A DNA stretch of 22,623 nt from Oppiella nova (GCA_905397405.1 CAJPVJ010000588.1:1-22623); one strand, 5' to 3'; shown: positions 1 to 10,438, counted from the first letter of the stretch. The notes: generated by a model not told the origin, from the sequence alone. Program-made: numbers and translations.

Positions 1-480
1 GAAATGAATACAAAATAAATAGAGGAGAAGCTGTTTGGGCCAACGGTTTTGGACACAAAAACAATGTTTTTATGTTTGTTTAGACACAAAGTTATATGAA
101 ATATATTTTGCAACTGAATTGTGCGCTTAAACAGTGAGTATTTATGCCAAAAGTTTAATATAAAAAAGTTTTATATAACATACGAAATAAAAGTTATGAT
201 AATAATTGTCAACATTATTATGAAATTAAAAATCTTTTACGAAAATCTTTTTCCTCAAAAACTTAATTATAAACTAATTTTCGACTCAAAAATCTTAAAA
301 TAAAATCTTTTTTCAAAAGCAATTAATGCCTATAATTGAGAGATACCGACAAATCCATACATTATATACACGATATAATCATAACAAATAAATATATGGT
401 TTGCCAAACAGTGACTATTATATAATGATATTATAATATACGATATATTTCTCTAACGGATTACTTAATTAATGGTTTCT
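1..480. other. A+T-rich spacer, no gene seen
   Basis: This stretch is dominated by A and T with frequent stops in all frames. The only open frame of any length (121-303) has low-complexity K/I/N/F composition, as expected from A+T-rich noncoding DNA. No RNA gene or promoter was recognised. Confidence 0.6.
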
Positions 481-735
481 CTCGCAAAACACATGAAAAA
501 GCTTTTAAATTTACAAAACAATAGCTGCTTTTGTGCGAAAGGATTGGCACACAAAACCTACTCTTACATCAAATATACAAACAGTAAATACCATAAGAAA
601 AAGTTTTACTCGCAAAACACATGAAAAAGCTTTTAAATTTACAAAACAATAGCTGCTTTTGTGCGAAAGGATTGGCACACAAAACCTACTCTTACATCAA
701 ATATACAAACAGTAAATACCATAAGAAAAAGTTTT
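481..735. repeat. Perfect two-copy tandem duplication, period 128 bp
   Basis: Bases 481-607 are repeated without mismatch at 609-735, giving a 127-bp match with a 128-bp period. Each copy starts CTCGCAAAACACATG and ends in an AAAAAGTTTT motif. The identity suggests a recent duplication or an assembly artefact. No coding capacity is evident. Confidence 0.95.
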
Positions 736-1017
736 TTAAACTAATCATAAAATACCTCTTATTATACAATACAACAAGAGGTTCAACAAACTCTAATTGA
801 GTATTAAATGCTGTTTTTATATATATACCCAAAAAAAGTATTATTTTTTTGTGTTTTGTTTTGTTTGTTGTATAGAGTAGTGTTGGATAAGAGAGAGAAA
901 AAGTTTTTGAGCGAAAAAATCGAGTGAAACAAATAGTCTCCGAATATATATATCCATTGGAAAGCAAAACAATAGGAGGACTGGAAGTGTTGCCAATGAA
1001 TACCCCAAACACACACA
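736..1017. other. A+T-rich spacer, no convincing gene
   Basis: Low-complexity sequence with an AAAAAGTTTTT motif at 898-908 and a short AT run near 944-953. The minus-strand open frames here are rich in F, L, Y and K and look like translated A+T-rich DNA. A plus-strand frame is open from about 911 to 1207 but has no early ATG. Confidence 0.5.
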
Positions 1018-1267
1018 ACACATACCTGCGGCACAGGTATGCTATATGTGTGTCAAAGCACTGGCAGCCCTCATAACTAGGCTACTGAACCATCCGTCCA
1101 ATGGATGCCCGAGTGCTTGGGGAACAGGTTCGACGAGCTTTGACGTACAGCTACGGCACAGGTATTGCCGTTTAATTCATACCGTTATACCAGTCGCGTC
1201 GCTATAACTGTATCTCTGAGGGCAGGGTATGTAATACTACACATCGGCTCCCATAGTCTCGTAAGCC
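1018..1267 (+). promoter_or_regulatory. G+C-richer leader island with upstream ORFs and hairpins
   Basis: This 250-bp stretch is clearly less A+T-rich than its surroundings and directly precedes the ORF at 1268. It has a perfect 8-bp inverted repeat (CATACCTG/CAGGTATG, 1021-1041), a second 6-bp stem (ACGGCA/TGCCGT, 1153-1171), and a 12-bp direct repeat CGGCACAGGTAT at 1029 and 1154. Two short plus-strand ORFs start with ATG: 1046-1207 (53 codons) and 1101-1175 (24 codons, product starting MDARVLGEQVRRALTYSYG). They overlap in different frames. The region could be a 5' leader with regulatory upstream ORFs or an exon of a gene I do not recognise. Confidence 0.35.
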
Positions 1268-1594
1268 ATGAGCTCTGAGAAACAGTGTTATATAAAAAGC
1301 GATGCTATGATGGCTGGAGCTCATTGTGCCCAGTGCTCAGACACCCGGAACATCTATATAAAGACTTGCGATTGTAGTAAACGCGAAGTCAATAAACAAC
1401 TTACCATTGATTCAAAGCCTAATTCCGTGAAAAAGGAGTTTAATAGCAAGGCTTCAGCTGTGGATCAAAAGGGACAGCAAACTGACGATCAGCCGAAGCT
1501 AAAGGCCGTGAAGGCTGTTGTATATAGAGTAGTCAGGTATGTGGATGATTTGATCCCGGTGCTCGTAGTTTTATTATGTAAATTGCTATTTTAA
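1268..1594 (+). CDS. Unrecognised 108-aa ORF with Cys-rich start and hydrophobic tail
   Basis: I do not recognise this protein. The ATG follows an in-frame TAA (1262-1264), and codon composition is balanced, unlike the low-complexity frames nearby. Residues 15-40 hold a cysteine cluster (AHCAQCSD...KTCDCSK). Residues 40-80 are charged and polar, rich in K, S, Q and D. The last 16 residues (DDLIPVLVVLLCKLLF) are hydrophobic, like a tail anchor. A strong donor-like site, CAG|GTATGTGG, lies at 1534-1537 inside the frame, so this may instead be a first coding exon ending at 1536 with later exons beyond an A+T-rich intron. No polyadenylation signal was seen just downstream. It may also be a chance ORF in a G+C-richer island. 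Confidence 0.4.
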   Translation: MSSEKQCYIKSDAMMAGAHCAQCSDTRNIYIKTCDCSKREVNKQLTIDSKPNSVKKEFNSKASAVDQKGQQTDDQPKLKAVKAVVYRVVRYVDDLIPVLVVLLCKLLF

Positions 1595-1768
1595 TTTATA
1601 TTTATGCATAGTTTTTATGTATCATGCATTTTTTTGAATTTTATTATATTCTGGTTTACCATTCAGTGTATAATGTTTTTGATAATTTGATTTGAATTTT
1701 GATTTCCAAGGATTTATTAGACGTTTTTGTTTTATACACTCATTTGAATATTACTTAAAAGTTTAATT

Positions 1769-1791
1769 AGAGAGAGAGAGAGAGAGAGAGA
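1769..1791. repeat. (AG)n microsatellite
   Basis: Uninterrupted AG dinucleotide run of 23 bases. Confidence 0.95.
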
Positions 1792-2666
1792 ATGAGTAAA
1801 AAACATTATAAGTTATAATATAATTTTGCGAGTTAAAATGTTCATGAGTAAAAACAAAAATTGAGTTCAAAACTTTTATATAATACATAATACGATAGTA
1901 TTTCTTAAATATATGTGGAAATCGGTTAACAAAATCTCTGTGTATTTGTTGTTGTTGTTTTGCAAATGCAATTTAAATATAATATAATAATATTGTAGAG
2001 GTTTTAAGTGTCTCCGAGAAAAATTAAAAAGCCTTAAGATTTTGTGCGGAGATTATGCGCTCATTTCAATGCAATCAACAACACTTGTAATATAATGGAT
2101 ACACACAGAAAACACTTCATACCTACCATCCCATTAATGGCATTCATACTCATCACGTAATTGGGGGCTCAAGAAGTTTTGCTGTTGTTTAATGGTGTTT
2201 GTGGTGAGACTATCATACATGCCATGGATTTTAATACACGTATGAATATGTCTCATGAGTTTTAATATGTCTTGAGTTTGTGTGAAACACCAGATATTTG
2301 TACTCCAGTGCCTACGATCTGTATGTTACGACTACCAGTCCCCCCACCGAAAGGCATACCACAAGAAAAAGTTTTGTCAACTTTTTTTTAAAAGTCTAAT
2401 CAATTGTGCGAAAAATTATTTTGGCTCTCATTACCAATCAATCAGTCGTTTGTGTGGATATAGTCGTGGATTTGATTTTGATGTCAAATATATAGTGGTT
2501 TTCAACGCTTATGTCGATCCAGAAGTCGAGCGAAACAACGATTACAACGAAAAGCGTTTTGAAAGCAAATTATTTGCAACTCTTCTTCCGGTTTGGCGTT
2601 TAATACACGTCTCGAAGACTACTCTCTCTTATGGTTATTATATAAAAAAGCAATTTGTTTTCAATT
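1792..2666. other. A+T-rich spacer with one dubious ORF
   Basis: Mostly low-complexity DNA. A 128-codon plus-strand frame (2282-2668) opens at GTG, not ATG. Its second half (about 2480-2610) has more balanced codons (YVDPEVERNNDYNEKRFE), so a decayed exon is possible, but no homology or splice structure was recognised. Confidence 0.4.
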
Positions 2667-2668
2667 GA

Positions 2669-2700
<32 letters not shown>
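2667..2700. repeat. (GA)n microsatellite
   Basis: GA dinucleotide run of 34 bases with one irregular GGG near its start. It lies 54 bp upstream of the inverted-repeat transposon. Confidence 0.93.
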
Positions 2701-2703
<3 letters not shown>

Positions 2704-2754
2704 TCATTAAGAATCTAATAATAAGTAAATTGAAAATAAACTTTTCAATAGATA

Positions 2755-2777
2755 CACTTAACTCTCGATATAATAAA
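2755..2777 (+). repeat. Left terminal inverted repeat of the transposon
   Basis: Perfect 23-bp match to the reverse complement of 4042-4064, preceded by TA at 2753-2754. Confidence 0.9.
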
Positions 2778-3079
2778 GTTCGATATAATAAATCTCTCGT
2801 TATAATAAACAATTTCTGAAAACCATTGATCACTAGCCATAGACATAATGTTAAAATAAGTTGGTTATAATAAACCTTGACATAATAAACTGCTGCTTAT
2901 AATAAACAACTATCTGAATACAAATGCATTGAAATCAATGGAAAAGCATTTGATATAATAAATAAATTTTTACTAAATATAGTAAAAATCTAATGGTATG
3001 AATTTCACAATAGGGCTCGATAGTTAGGCAACAAGTTCGATAATTACGGAATATTCCCAATGTTCCCGTTATTATTAAA

Positions 3080-3490
3080 TGTTTATTTATTTGTTAATTA
3101 TCTAAGTAAATTAACTACTAGAACTAAATTAACATAAGTATAGCCTGAATTAACTAAATTGTTAACTAAATTAACATAATTTAAAATTAAATGAACTAAT
3201 TATTTAATTGAATTTTGATTAAGTGCACAATTAAATAAATTCTCTACAAAAAATAAAGTTAATTCTATTAATAATTAAGTTAATATATTGCGCAATTGAG
3301 TTAATTTTTTGAAAAATTAAGTTAATATATTGTATAAATAAGTTTATTCATTAAATAACTAAGTTTATTCAGTGCAAAATTTTTAAATTAAGTGCATACC
3401 TAAGTTGATTTAGCGCAAAATTTAGTTAATTAAGTTCAAAATATACTGAATCCAATACAAAATTAAGTTTATAGTCACACTTAAGTTTAC
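3080..3490. repeat. Degenerate TTAAGTTAA/TTAACTTAA array inside the transposon
   Basis: The transposon core is built of diverged short units. In its left part (about 3100-3180) they read mainly ACTAAATTAAC. In its right part (about 3255-3490) they read mainly AATTAAGTTTAT or AATTAAGTTAAT, the opposite orientation. The change falls near 3180-3250. Together with the inverted ends this suggests a foldback-type architecture. No coding potential is seen. Confidence 0.6.
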
Positions 3491-4041
3491 TTAATGCAAA
3501 TATGTATTTAAAATTACTTTATTAATTTGTACCGAATTTTATCATTAACAGTTATTTTGTCGTAAACATTTTTTATATACAAAAGTAAACGTAGTTTTTC
3601 TTTTAAAATCAAATTTTGCACTATAATTAACTTTTTTTTAACAATTTATAGTTTTGTTCATAATAAACAATACTTCATACAATCGAAACTTCATAACATT
3701 TTACCCAATTTAACATAGGCTTCAATGGAAAAAAGTTTTTTGTTTGATGTTTACTTAATAATCAACAAAACTTCATATTATCGGAGGTTCATACCATTGG
3801 ACCTCTACTTTACTGTAAAATATTAGAAATGTTACATGTAATTAAACAAACGTTATGAAATCAAACAAACCGACAGAGAATGCATTTTATCTTCTAAAAT
3901 ATTCATATATTACTGAAACTTTTAATATACTGTATTAAAGAATTGATTTCTATATATTTTAAGAAAAAACGTAATTTTTGTATTGAAATTCGTTATAATA
4001 AACCGCTCGATATAATAAACTATTTCCCAAAAACCATCTAG

Positions 4042-4064
4042 TTTATTATATCGAGAGTTAAGTG
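4042..4064 (-). repeat. Right terminal inverted repeat of the transposon
   Basis: Perfect 23-bp inverted copy of 2755-2777, followed by TA at 4065-4066. Confidence 0.9.
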
Positions 4065-4439
4065 TATAATATTTACGTTAAATATAATAATAAACAGTAT
4101 TTTTTGTTCAAAAAATTTATAAAAATACTTAATAATAATAATAATAATGAACTCCAAAATTATTTACTTTATATTTGCTATTATTTTTAAACATAAAAAC
4201 AATTAACTGAACATGAACAAATAGAGACTTAAGTACATCATATATTTTATATCATTTTGTATTAATATATTGTTTACCAAAAAAATACTAAAAACGCTTT
4301 CGTTTTATATAATGGACTCAAAAAGGATGAGAGAAAACGATAAAACAAAAAGTTTTTTATGTATTTATTTTCAAACACTACATGAAAAGTATGATTACTT
4401 TTCTCTCATAATTATTTATACATTTAAATAAAACTTTTC
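4065..4439. other. A+T-rich spacer with (AAT)n run
   Basis: Low-complexity DNA holding an (AAT)6 run at 4131-4148 and an AAAAAGTTTTT motif at 4347-4357. No gene is visible. Confidence 0.6.
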
Positions 4440-4745
4440 TCTCACTATTGTTATCCTCACTAACAACCATACCATACCTCCCATACCCACTCGTACTATA
4501 CATGCATATGTATTATATAATGCCTACACATCGCTAGTCAATACACTTAACCCTGTAGTCCATAACCCGTGCGAGTGAGTGGACAGGTCTCCCAAAAATA
4601 GACATCTCTCTCAGTCATATATAGGTCGACCAATCGGGCGATTAGGATAGGGCTAGTAGTCGTCTCTATCATCAGCGGTTTAAGATCCCTGTCCTCAATC
4701 CCTTGGCGTGTATGCCATCACTGAAACTAATTGAACATCAAATGC
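4440..4745. other. G+C-richer island of unknown role
   Basis: About 300 bp with far fewer A/T runs than its surroundings. It includes a TATATAGG sequence near 4617 followed by CGACCAATCGGGCG. On the minus strand two overlapping 23-codon ATG frames lie across about 4535-4616. No protein family, tRNA or known RNA was recognised. It could be a promoter, an untranslated exon or a conserved element. Confidence 0.3.
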
Positions 4746-5191
4746 ATTGAGTTTTCAAAAATATAGTTATCATTACGAGTACTCTATATATAAAACTTTT
4801 TTTTGGTGATTTAATTGCACACACGCTAGGTGATTAGTTTGTTATATAATGGTAGTCATTAATTAGTGTATTAATCCTATTAAATGAAAGTTCAAGCTAG
4901 TTTTTTGTTTTGATTTTTTATATATATATATCTAAATAGTTTTTGTTTAGCAAAACTTGTTTGTGTGATAAATAACTCGCGATTTCAATGACTCCGTAGA
5001 GAATTCAATGGGAAATTGTATTTTGAAAATAACTTTCAAATAATGTATTAAGTATTGAAAAGTTTTGGACATGTTTTTCGTATTAGTATTATTAGGGGAT
5101 AACAATCTTATAGATTAAATGATTGATTAGTTTTATTATTATTTTTTTCGTATAAAATGTATTTCAATAAACGTATAAAACTTTTTATTTG
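4746..5191. other. A+T-rich spacer, nothing recognised
   Basis: Low-complexity DNA with several TATATA stretches (for example 4920-4930). No gene or RNA is visible. Confidence 0.6.

Positions 5192-5217
<26 letters not shown>
5192..5217. repeat. (GA)n microsatellite
   Basis: Uninterrupted GA run of 26 bases. Confidence 0.95.
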
Positions 5218-5222
<5 letters not shown>

Positions 5223-5412
5223 AATAACCGCTAAAATTTTCTATTCATAGTTTGGATTCAATTTTTGATTGAATGCTAATTTTGAAAAGAAAATGAAAAA
5301 TAAGAGAAATTTTACAAAAAAAATATTCACTATATTACATAACCATAGACTAAAGTTCCCCTCCAAAATAGTATACAGTATTATTGAATTTAATATAATA
5401 ATATTTATGATA

Positions 5413-5478
5413 GTAATCAATGGATATACATATGTATGTATATACATATATACATATGGATATGTATGTATTGATTAC
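5413..5478. repeat. 66-bp imperfect palindrome, TATA/CATA-rich
   Basis: The ends are a perfect 9-bp inverted repeat, GTAATCAAT (5413-5421) and ATTGATTAC (5470-5478). The middle is alternating ATACATATGTAT sequence that can also fold on itself. It is probably a cruciform-prone low-complexity element and not a gene. Confidence 0.75.
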
Positions 5479-5913
5479 ATAGCGATTACATTTGTCAAGA
5501 ATAATAAAAACTTTATTTTAGTGTTATTTTTGTTTCTCAATTCACACTTCGGATAGCAATCGACAAAAGTATTTATAAATTATTTGAAGAAAACACAAGT
5601 TTTATAAAAAAAAAGTTTTTAGTGTTTAAGACACCAAATAATGCCTGACACTCACCAACCATTTAGTATAACATTTAACAAATGAAAACAAAAAGCATTT
5701 GTTTTGCTTTTTTCTATACTATTTAACGCTGAACACGATTTATCAAACAGTTTACAAACCATACGAAAAAATATATATTTATAATATTATTGTCTGTTAT
5801 ATACTATAACTGTTGAAAAGTGTAAATTATTTCCTGTATTAAATACTTTGAAAGTCTTAATACATTTATTTTAAATATTTTAAAACGATTTGCAATAAAG
5901 ATATGAATTTTCT

Positions 5914-5916
<3 letters not shown>
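5479..5916. other. A+T-rich spacer, nothing recognised
   Basis: Low-complexity DNA with an AAAAAGTTTTT motif at 5610-5620. No gene is visible. Confidence 0.6.

Positions 5917-5952
<36 letters not shown>
5917..5952. repeat. (GA)n microsatellite
   Basis: Uninterrupted GA run of 36 bases. Confidence 0.95.
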
Positions 5953-5954
<2 letters not shown>

Positions 5955-8220
5955 GCACACAAAGATTAATATAATTTTCCTTTTGATTGATTAATACATA
6001 TCTCTAATGATAAAAAGTTTTTGCCTTTAAAATTGATACCAAAGTATAATAATATTATATAACTTTTATTATACTATTTGTAAAATGAAAATAACTCACA
6101 AAACGAGTGCAATACTGATAATACAATCGTCTCTATTTTGCTGTACAAATGGTTTCTCACATATAAATAACTTTCAAAAACATAACAAAAATATATATAA
6201 AGTAATGATTACTAAAACATATTAAAAAACTACAGATAATTGCCACTCAATCGCGAATAACTAATCATTTTTTGCGACCAAAACAATCGCTTCGGTGTTG
6301 TATTTAATGGTTTCAAATAAATCATATAAAAGTTAATTGAAATATAAAAGTATTTATATTTTTATTATTACTTTTTCTGTATATAATAGATATCGTTATA
6401 TATTTGTTATCAATTTGTACCGAAAGTTATATAAGAAATGAAAGTTTTTGAGGATTTTTTGTCCCAATTATTAGTTTTAATAGTTTTTGTATTAAATAGA
6501 ATACTATTTTTTGCGCACAATTACAACCTTTTTGTCAATTAATTAAAACTCAAACAATGGGCTAATTGTTAATATAAATTACACTACTTATATAATTATA
6601 AAAATGTATTATAGCTAGCTAATTAGATGTACTATTAGGATTATTAGGATTTTTATTGGACCACAAATTGTAGTCACAAATGATTTTCATATTACATATA
6701 ATTTATGTAAACTCTTATCAATACCTTTATCTAAATTATTTGTGGCTTTAAGTGTGTCCTCAAAGGCATTATATTATGTATGAAATTGTTTTCACATTTT
6801 ATATATTCATAAATAAATTTATAATTGAAAAAATATATATAATATTTGCATTTTAATTATATGAAAAAAAATTAATTATTTTTTCGCGATAAACACATTG
6901 ATGTCACAATAAATATGTGTATTTAATAACGAGTTAAAAAGTATTATTAAAAAAGCAATTAATTTGCAAATAAATTTGATTTTCACGATAAAAAAGTTTG
7001 CGAGGTTATTGTGTGTTTGTCACAAACAAAAACTTAATTAACATTAATAAATGATTAATAGACAAAAAATATCAAAATCTATTTTTCACGTTTAATTACT
7101 ATTAGTAACAGTCTATTACCATATTTTTAGGGCTATTAATCAAATAAATATACACTAGTATACAGTACTAGTACACAAATTGATGTAAATTTAGATATAT
7201 TAATCAGTGATTGAGTGTGTTTATTTTAGACCTAGATATAATTTGCTGGAAATAGATTTTTATTTGAGATATTTGCCTAAATTTCATATATTTTTAGTTT
7301 TACGTAAAGATTCCCAGAAATACTATAAATGATCGAAAAGTTAACAAAACTTTTTTCACAACTTTTCGCAACACTTAATACAAAAATAGCGAAAACACTA
7401 TTGAAAACACGTAATGAACCGGTAGTTTACACTTCATTATGAGCACCAGTAGTGCACATATAAAAAGGGTTTTGAGGAGTCTTTTGGGGCTTAAAAACAG
7501 CTAATAATTGACAAAAAGATTTTTACAAACAATTGAAATACCAGTGCTCTGTGTGTCGACCCAAATGCTATACAAACCCTATTATTCACCGCTAATTCTC
7601 CACTCATTTTAAGACAATTTATATATGAAATTAAAAACCATTATATTTACACATTTCATAACAAAATTCATAGACTTTTCTCATAAGGGGTTGACTATCA
7701 TATCCAGAGCACCGATAGATATGTTTGTATATAATATATTCCCATTGATTGAGAGGTTTAGCAATTTCTATATGAATATAATTTTTGTGTCCAATTCTGT
7801 GAATTAAATTGTTTTCTATTATGTTTATCATAGTATTTATTTTATTGTAAATACATACTATTAACACACACAAAAAGCACATATCTCACTTGTATACTTA
7901 TATAACAGGGTCACTATTATAAAAATATTTTTGTTTGAGACACAGTTTAGTCGTTAATAACTCCGTTATATATTAAGCGGTAATGAGTTTGGTATAGAAA
8001 TACAGATATATTTATATTGTGTACAGAATTGTGTCTAACGTTTTCATATATTATACACAAACTTATCGCAAAATTATACACAATTCAGATTAAATGCAGT
8101 GATATTTGCATTAAAATGGACAATAGTTTTCTCCACAATTCAAACAATCCCTGCATTTATGGTCTAAAGACACAAATATTTTGTTACCATTCGTGAGGAC
8201 ATAGTTTTGGCATAAAGTAA
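5953..8220. other. A+T-rich gene-free block with one TATA-like patch
   Basis: No coding frame is convincing; those at 7625-7807 and 7631-7882 overlap on opposite strands and are rich in I, N, Y and F. At 7459-7469 the sequence TATAAAAAGGG followed by a short G-rich stretch is a good TATA-box match, but no gene was found downstream. A small UUCG-loop hairpin (stem CGC/GTG with flanking ACAA/TTGT) lies at 6283-6301. An AAAAAGTTTTT motif lies at 6012-6022. Confidence 0.55.
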
Positions 8221-8243
8221 ACACAATTGCTTCACAATTGTGT
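8221..8243. repeat. Perfect 9-bp inverted repeat, 5-nt loop
   Basis: ACACAATTG (8221-8229) and CAATTGTGT (8235-8243) pair perfectly around CTTCA. It is a short stem-loop or palindromic binding site of unknown role. Confidence 0.8.
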
Positions 8244-8694
8244 ATATATTTTGCGATTCATATCTATATTATTAGGCAGTATGTAGACTACGATTGCCAC
8301 AGAATTTAGGTTTAAAAGTAATATTAAAAAGTTTTTTGTGAATACTTTTGCAATTTATATATAATTTTGTTTGTGTTTAAGTTAAGTTTACGAAAACTTG
8401 TTATTCAATTCATGTATGTTATATACATTCATTATATATTGAGTAATATAGCTAGACTTGTAGTATTACAATGGGTTTTTGGTACCGGGATGTTTGGCAA
8501 ATATTATTTATTTATGTATGCAAATTATGTTATTAAAAATATTATTTTAAATATTAAATTTAGTTATTTCTTATAAATTTATTAATAACATGCTAAATAC
8601 AGATTATTGACTTTGCATTATAAAATGAAAGTATTTATAAATTAACATTAAATATTTTCGTATTAAATATAATTGTCTATCAATTAATAATTGA
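8244..8694. other. A+T-rich spacer, nothing recognised
   Basis: Low-complexity DNA with an AAAAAGTTTTT motif at 8326-8336. The plus-strand frame at 8367-8576 has I/L/Y/N-rich composition and is probably noncoding. Confidence 0.55.
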
Positions 8695-8729
8695 GATTTC
8701 AATCGCATTATCAGTAATGCATTGAAATC
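8695..8729. repeat. 15-bp stem-loop with TCAG tetraloop
   Basis: GATTTCAAT, a single C, then GCATTA (8695-8710) pairs with TAATGC and ATTGAAATC (8715-8729) around a TCAG loop. Fifteen base pairs form with one bulged base. Its right arm TGCATTGAAATC also occurs at 2925-2936 inside the transposon. The function is unknown. Confidence 0.85.
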
Positions 8730-10388
8730 CTATTAAACCCAATAAATGGTTAATTATATCGGGTGTCTATAAATAAAATATTTTTATAGCATTTTAATTA
8801 CTAGGAGGTATTTTCAAACAATACAAAAATGCTACAAATTTCATAAATACTTATAAATCGTAAACATAGTATTTCCTGCAAAATATAATATATTATAATA
8901 TATATTTAAAATACTTTTTAAAAGCATTTAATTAGTTACCAAAAATTCAAATGAGTGAATAAAATGTGTTTTTACTATAGTTTCCAGTGTAACGCATCAC
9001 TAATTTACAAAATAATCAAGCTAATAATAAGCATAGCTGAGTGTATTAATTGTCTAGTGTGAATATGTCTATTCAGTAAATCACTTTCATATCCCATATA
9101 TAGTGAATGAATAGTATTTTTATTGTATCATAATAAACGCATTATTGAACTCACGTATGACATTAGTTTGTTATTATAGTAACTTAGTGATATACACATT
9201 TATATAACTATACCTATTATATAATAGTAGTAATAATTGTATGTTTGAATTATATATAAATTATTTTTCGCTCAATGAATGCACCGTATATTAGGTGTGA
9301 ATTTCACAGTCACTACAGTTGTAGACCAAAAATATAACCATATTTTTGCACGATTTGTAAAAATGATTTTTGCAAAAAGTTTATGTGAACAATTCATGTA
9401 AATTCAATTATGCAAAGTATTTTGTATCGTAGTTTATAATGATATTTATTTAATAATTATTTTTTATAGTAACATGATATGTTACGCAAACTTTAATAAC
9501 AAATGTATATCATATATAATATTATAAGTATTATGATTGATAATTACAATAAATTAACTACCGGTGCGCTCACCATTGTCTAGCCATTTGTCAGTAGACA
9601 GTGTGTATTATATAAGCAATTATATAAACATTAATCAGGATCTTTTTAAGACATCCATTTCCGAGTTTAAACCATTTAATCTATTACACCATAGATTTAT
9701 TAAATTTATTTGTTTTTTATTAAAAATATTAGTTTTAATTCATAAAATATTTATTGTTTGTTATTGTCATTTAATTAACTACTAATTAAATGGCTTTTTA
9801 ATTATATTAAATTTAAACACACATAATTGCTATTAATAAAATAAACAACTAATTAATTGGCATTATATGTTTGCACACAATTGCAAAACCAAATGTCAGT
9901 CAAAAAACTTTTTAATAATATAAAAACAAATGCTTAACTATCGTAGCTACCCATCGCAATCATAAATAACAAGGCTAATTATATTAAAACCTCGTATATT
10001 CAGTAAAACCTGTTATGGTAGGACTTTTCGACCAGTATTTTGTTGTTATTATTGTTTATATGAAAATAACTAATTAAAAGTCTAATTAATCAAAATTAGA
10101 TAATTGTCTAGCTAATCGCAAATGATCATCAAATGGTATATACAGTACTAAAGTATTTGTATACTTTTAGACCATAATTAAGGTCTCAAAAAACAGTTTG
10201 GTGTGTGATTGCAATTGCTAGTGAATAATACAATTATATTGTTATTTGCGAAATACTATTGACTTCGCAATCATACAGTAATACCGTATTAATGATAATC
10301 TAAATTAAGATTTTAAAACAAAAATAAATAATATATTAATTCAAAATCGAGAGATTTCGTGATGAAGTATTAGGTGGAGGTACACACA
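8730..10388. other. A+T-rich gene-free block
   Basis: No convincing coding frame or RNA gene. The frame at 9564-9785 is low-complexity. An AAAAACTTTTT motif at 9903-9913 is the first with C in its centre; upstream exact copies have G. Confidence 0.55.
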
Positions 10389-10438
10389 ATTGTATTATAT
10401 ATTATGTAATATATATATATATATAAATATAATACAAT
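10389..10438. repeat. 50-bp A+T-rich palindrome
   Basis: Perfect 12-bp arms ATTGTATTATAT (10389-10400) and ATATAATACAAT (10427-10438) flank an (AT)n core. It is probably a cruciform-prone microsatellite. Confidence 0.75.

Larger units (their letters stand above)
2755..4064. mobile_element. Non-autonomous DNA transposon with 23-bp TIRs and TA flanks
   Basis: The ends are perfect 23-bp terminal inverted repeats (2755-2777 and 4042-4064) starting CACTTAACTCTCGATATAAT. Each is flanked by TA (2753-2754 and 4065-4066), matching the target duplication of Tc1/mariner and pogo-type elements. The CTCGATATAA-type ends also resemble pogo/Tigger-like TIRs, from memory. Just inside both ends are many copies of (T)ATAATAAAC in both orientations. 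The interior is A+T-rich with no transposase ORF, so any movement would depend on a transposase supplied elsewhere. At 1310 bp it is long for a typical MITE and is probably a foldback-like internal deletion derivative. The element boundaries are well supported; the superfamily is an inference. Confidence 0.85.

Noticed and set aside
692-1034. Three overlapping minus-strand ORFs
   Set aside because: F/L/Y/K-rich translations of A+T-rich DNA, partly inside the tandem duplication.
1081-1150. tRNA-like or SINE B box (GGTTCGACGAG) in the leader island
   Set aside because: No matching A box or cloverleaf could be folded around it.
1535-1560. YVDD motif in the 108-aa ORF, suggesting reverse transcriptase
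   Set aside because: No other reverse transcriptase motifs or length are present; four residues in a hydrophobic tail are not evidence.
2282-2668. 128-codon plus-strand ORF
   Set aside because: It lacks an ATG at the start, much of it is low-complexity, and no family or splice context was recognised; only its middle looks mildly coding-like.
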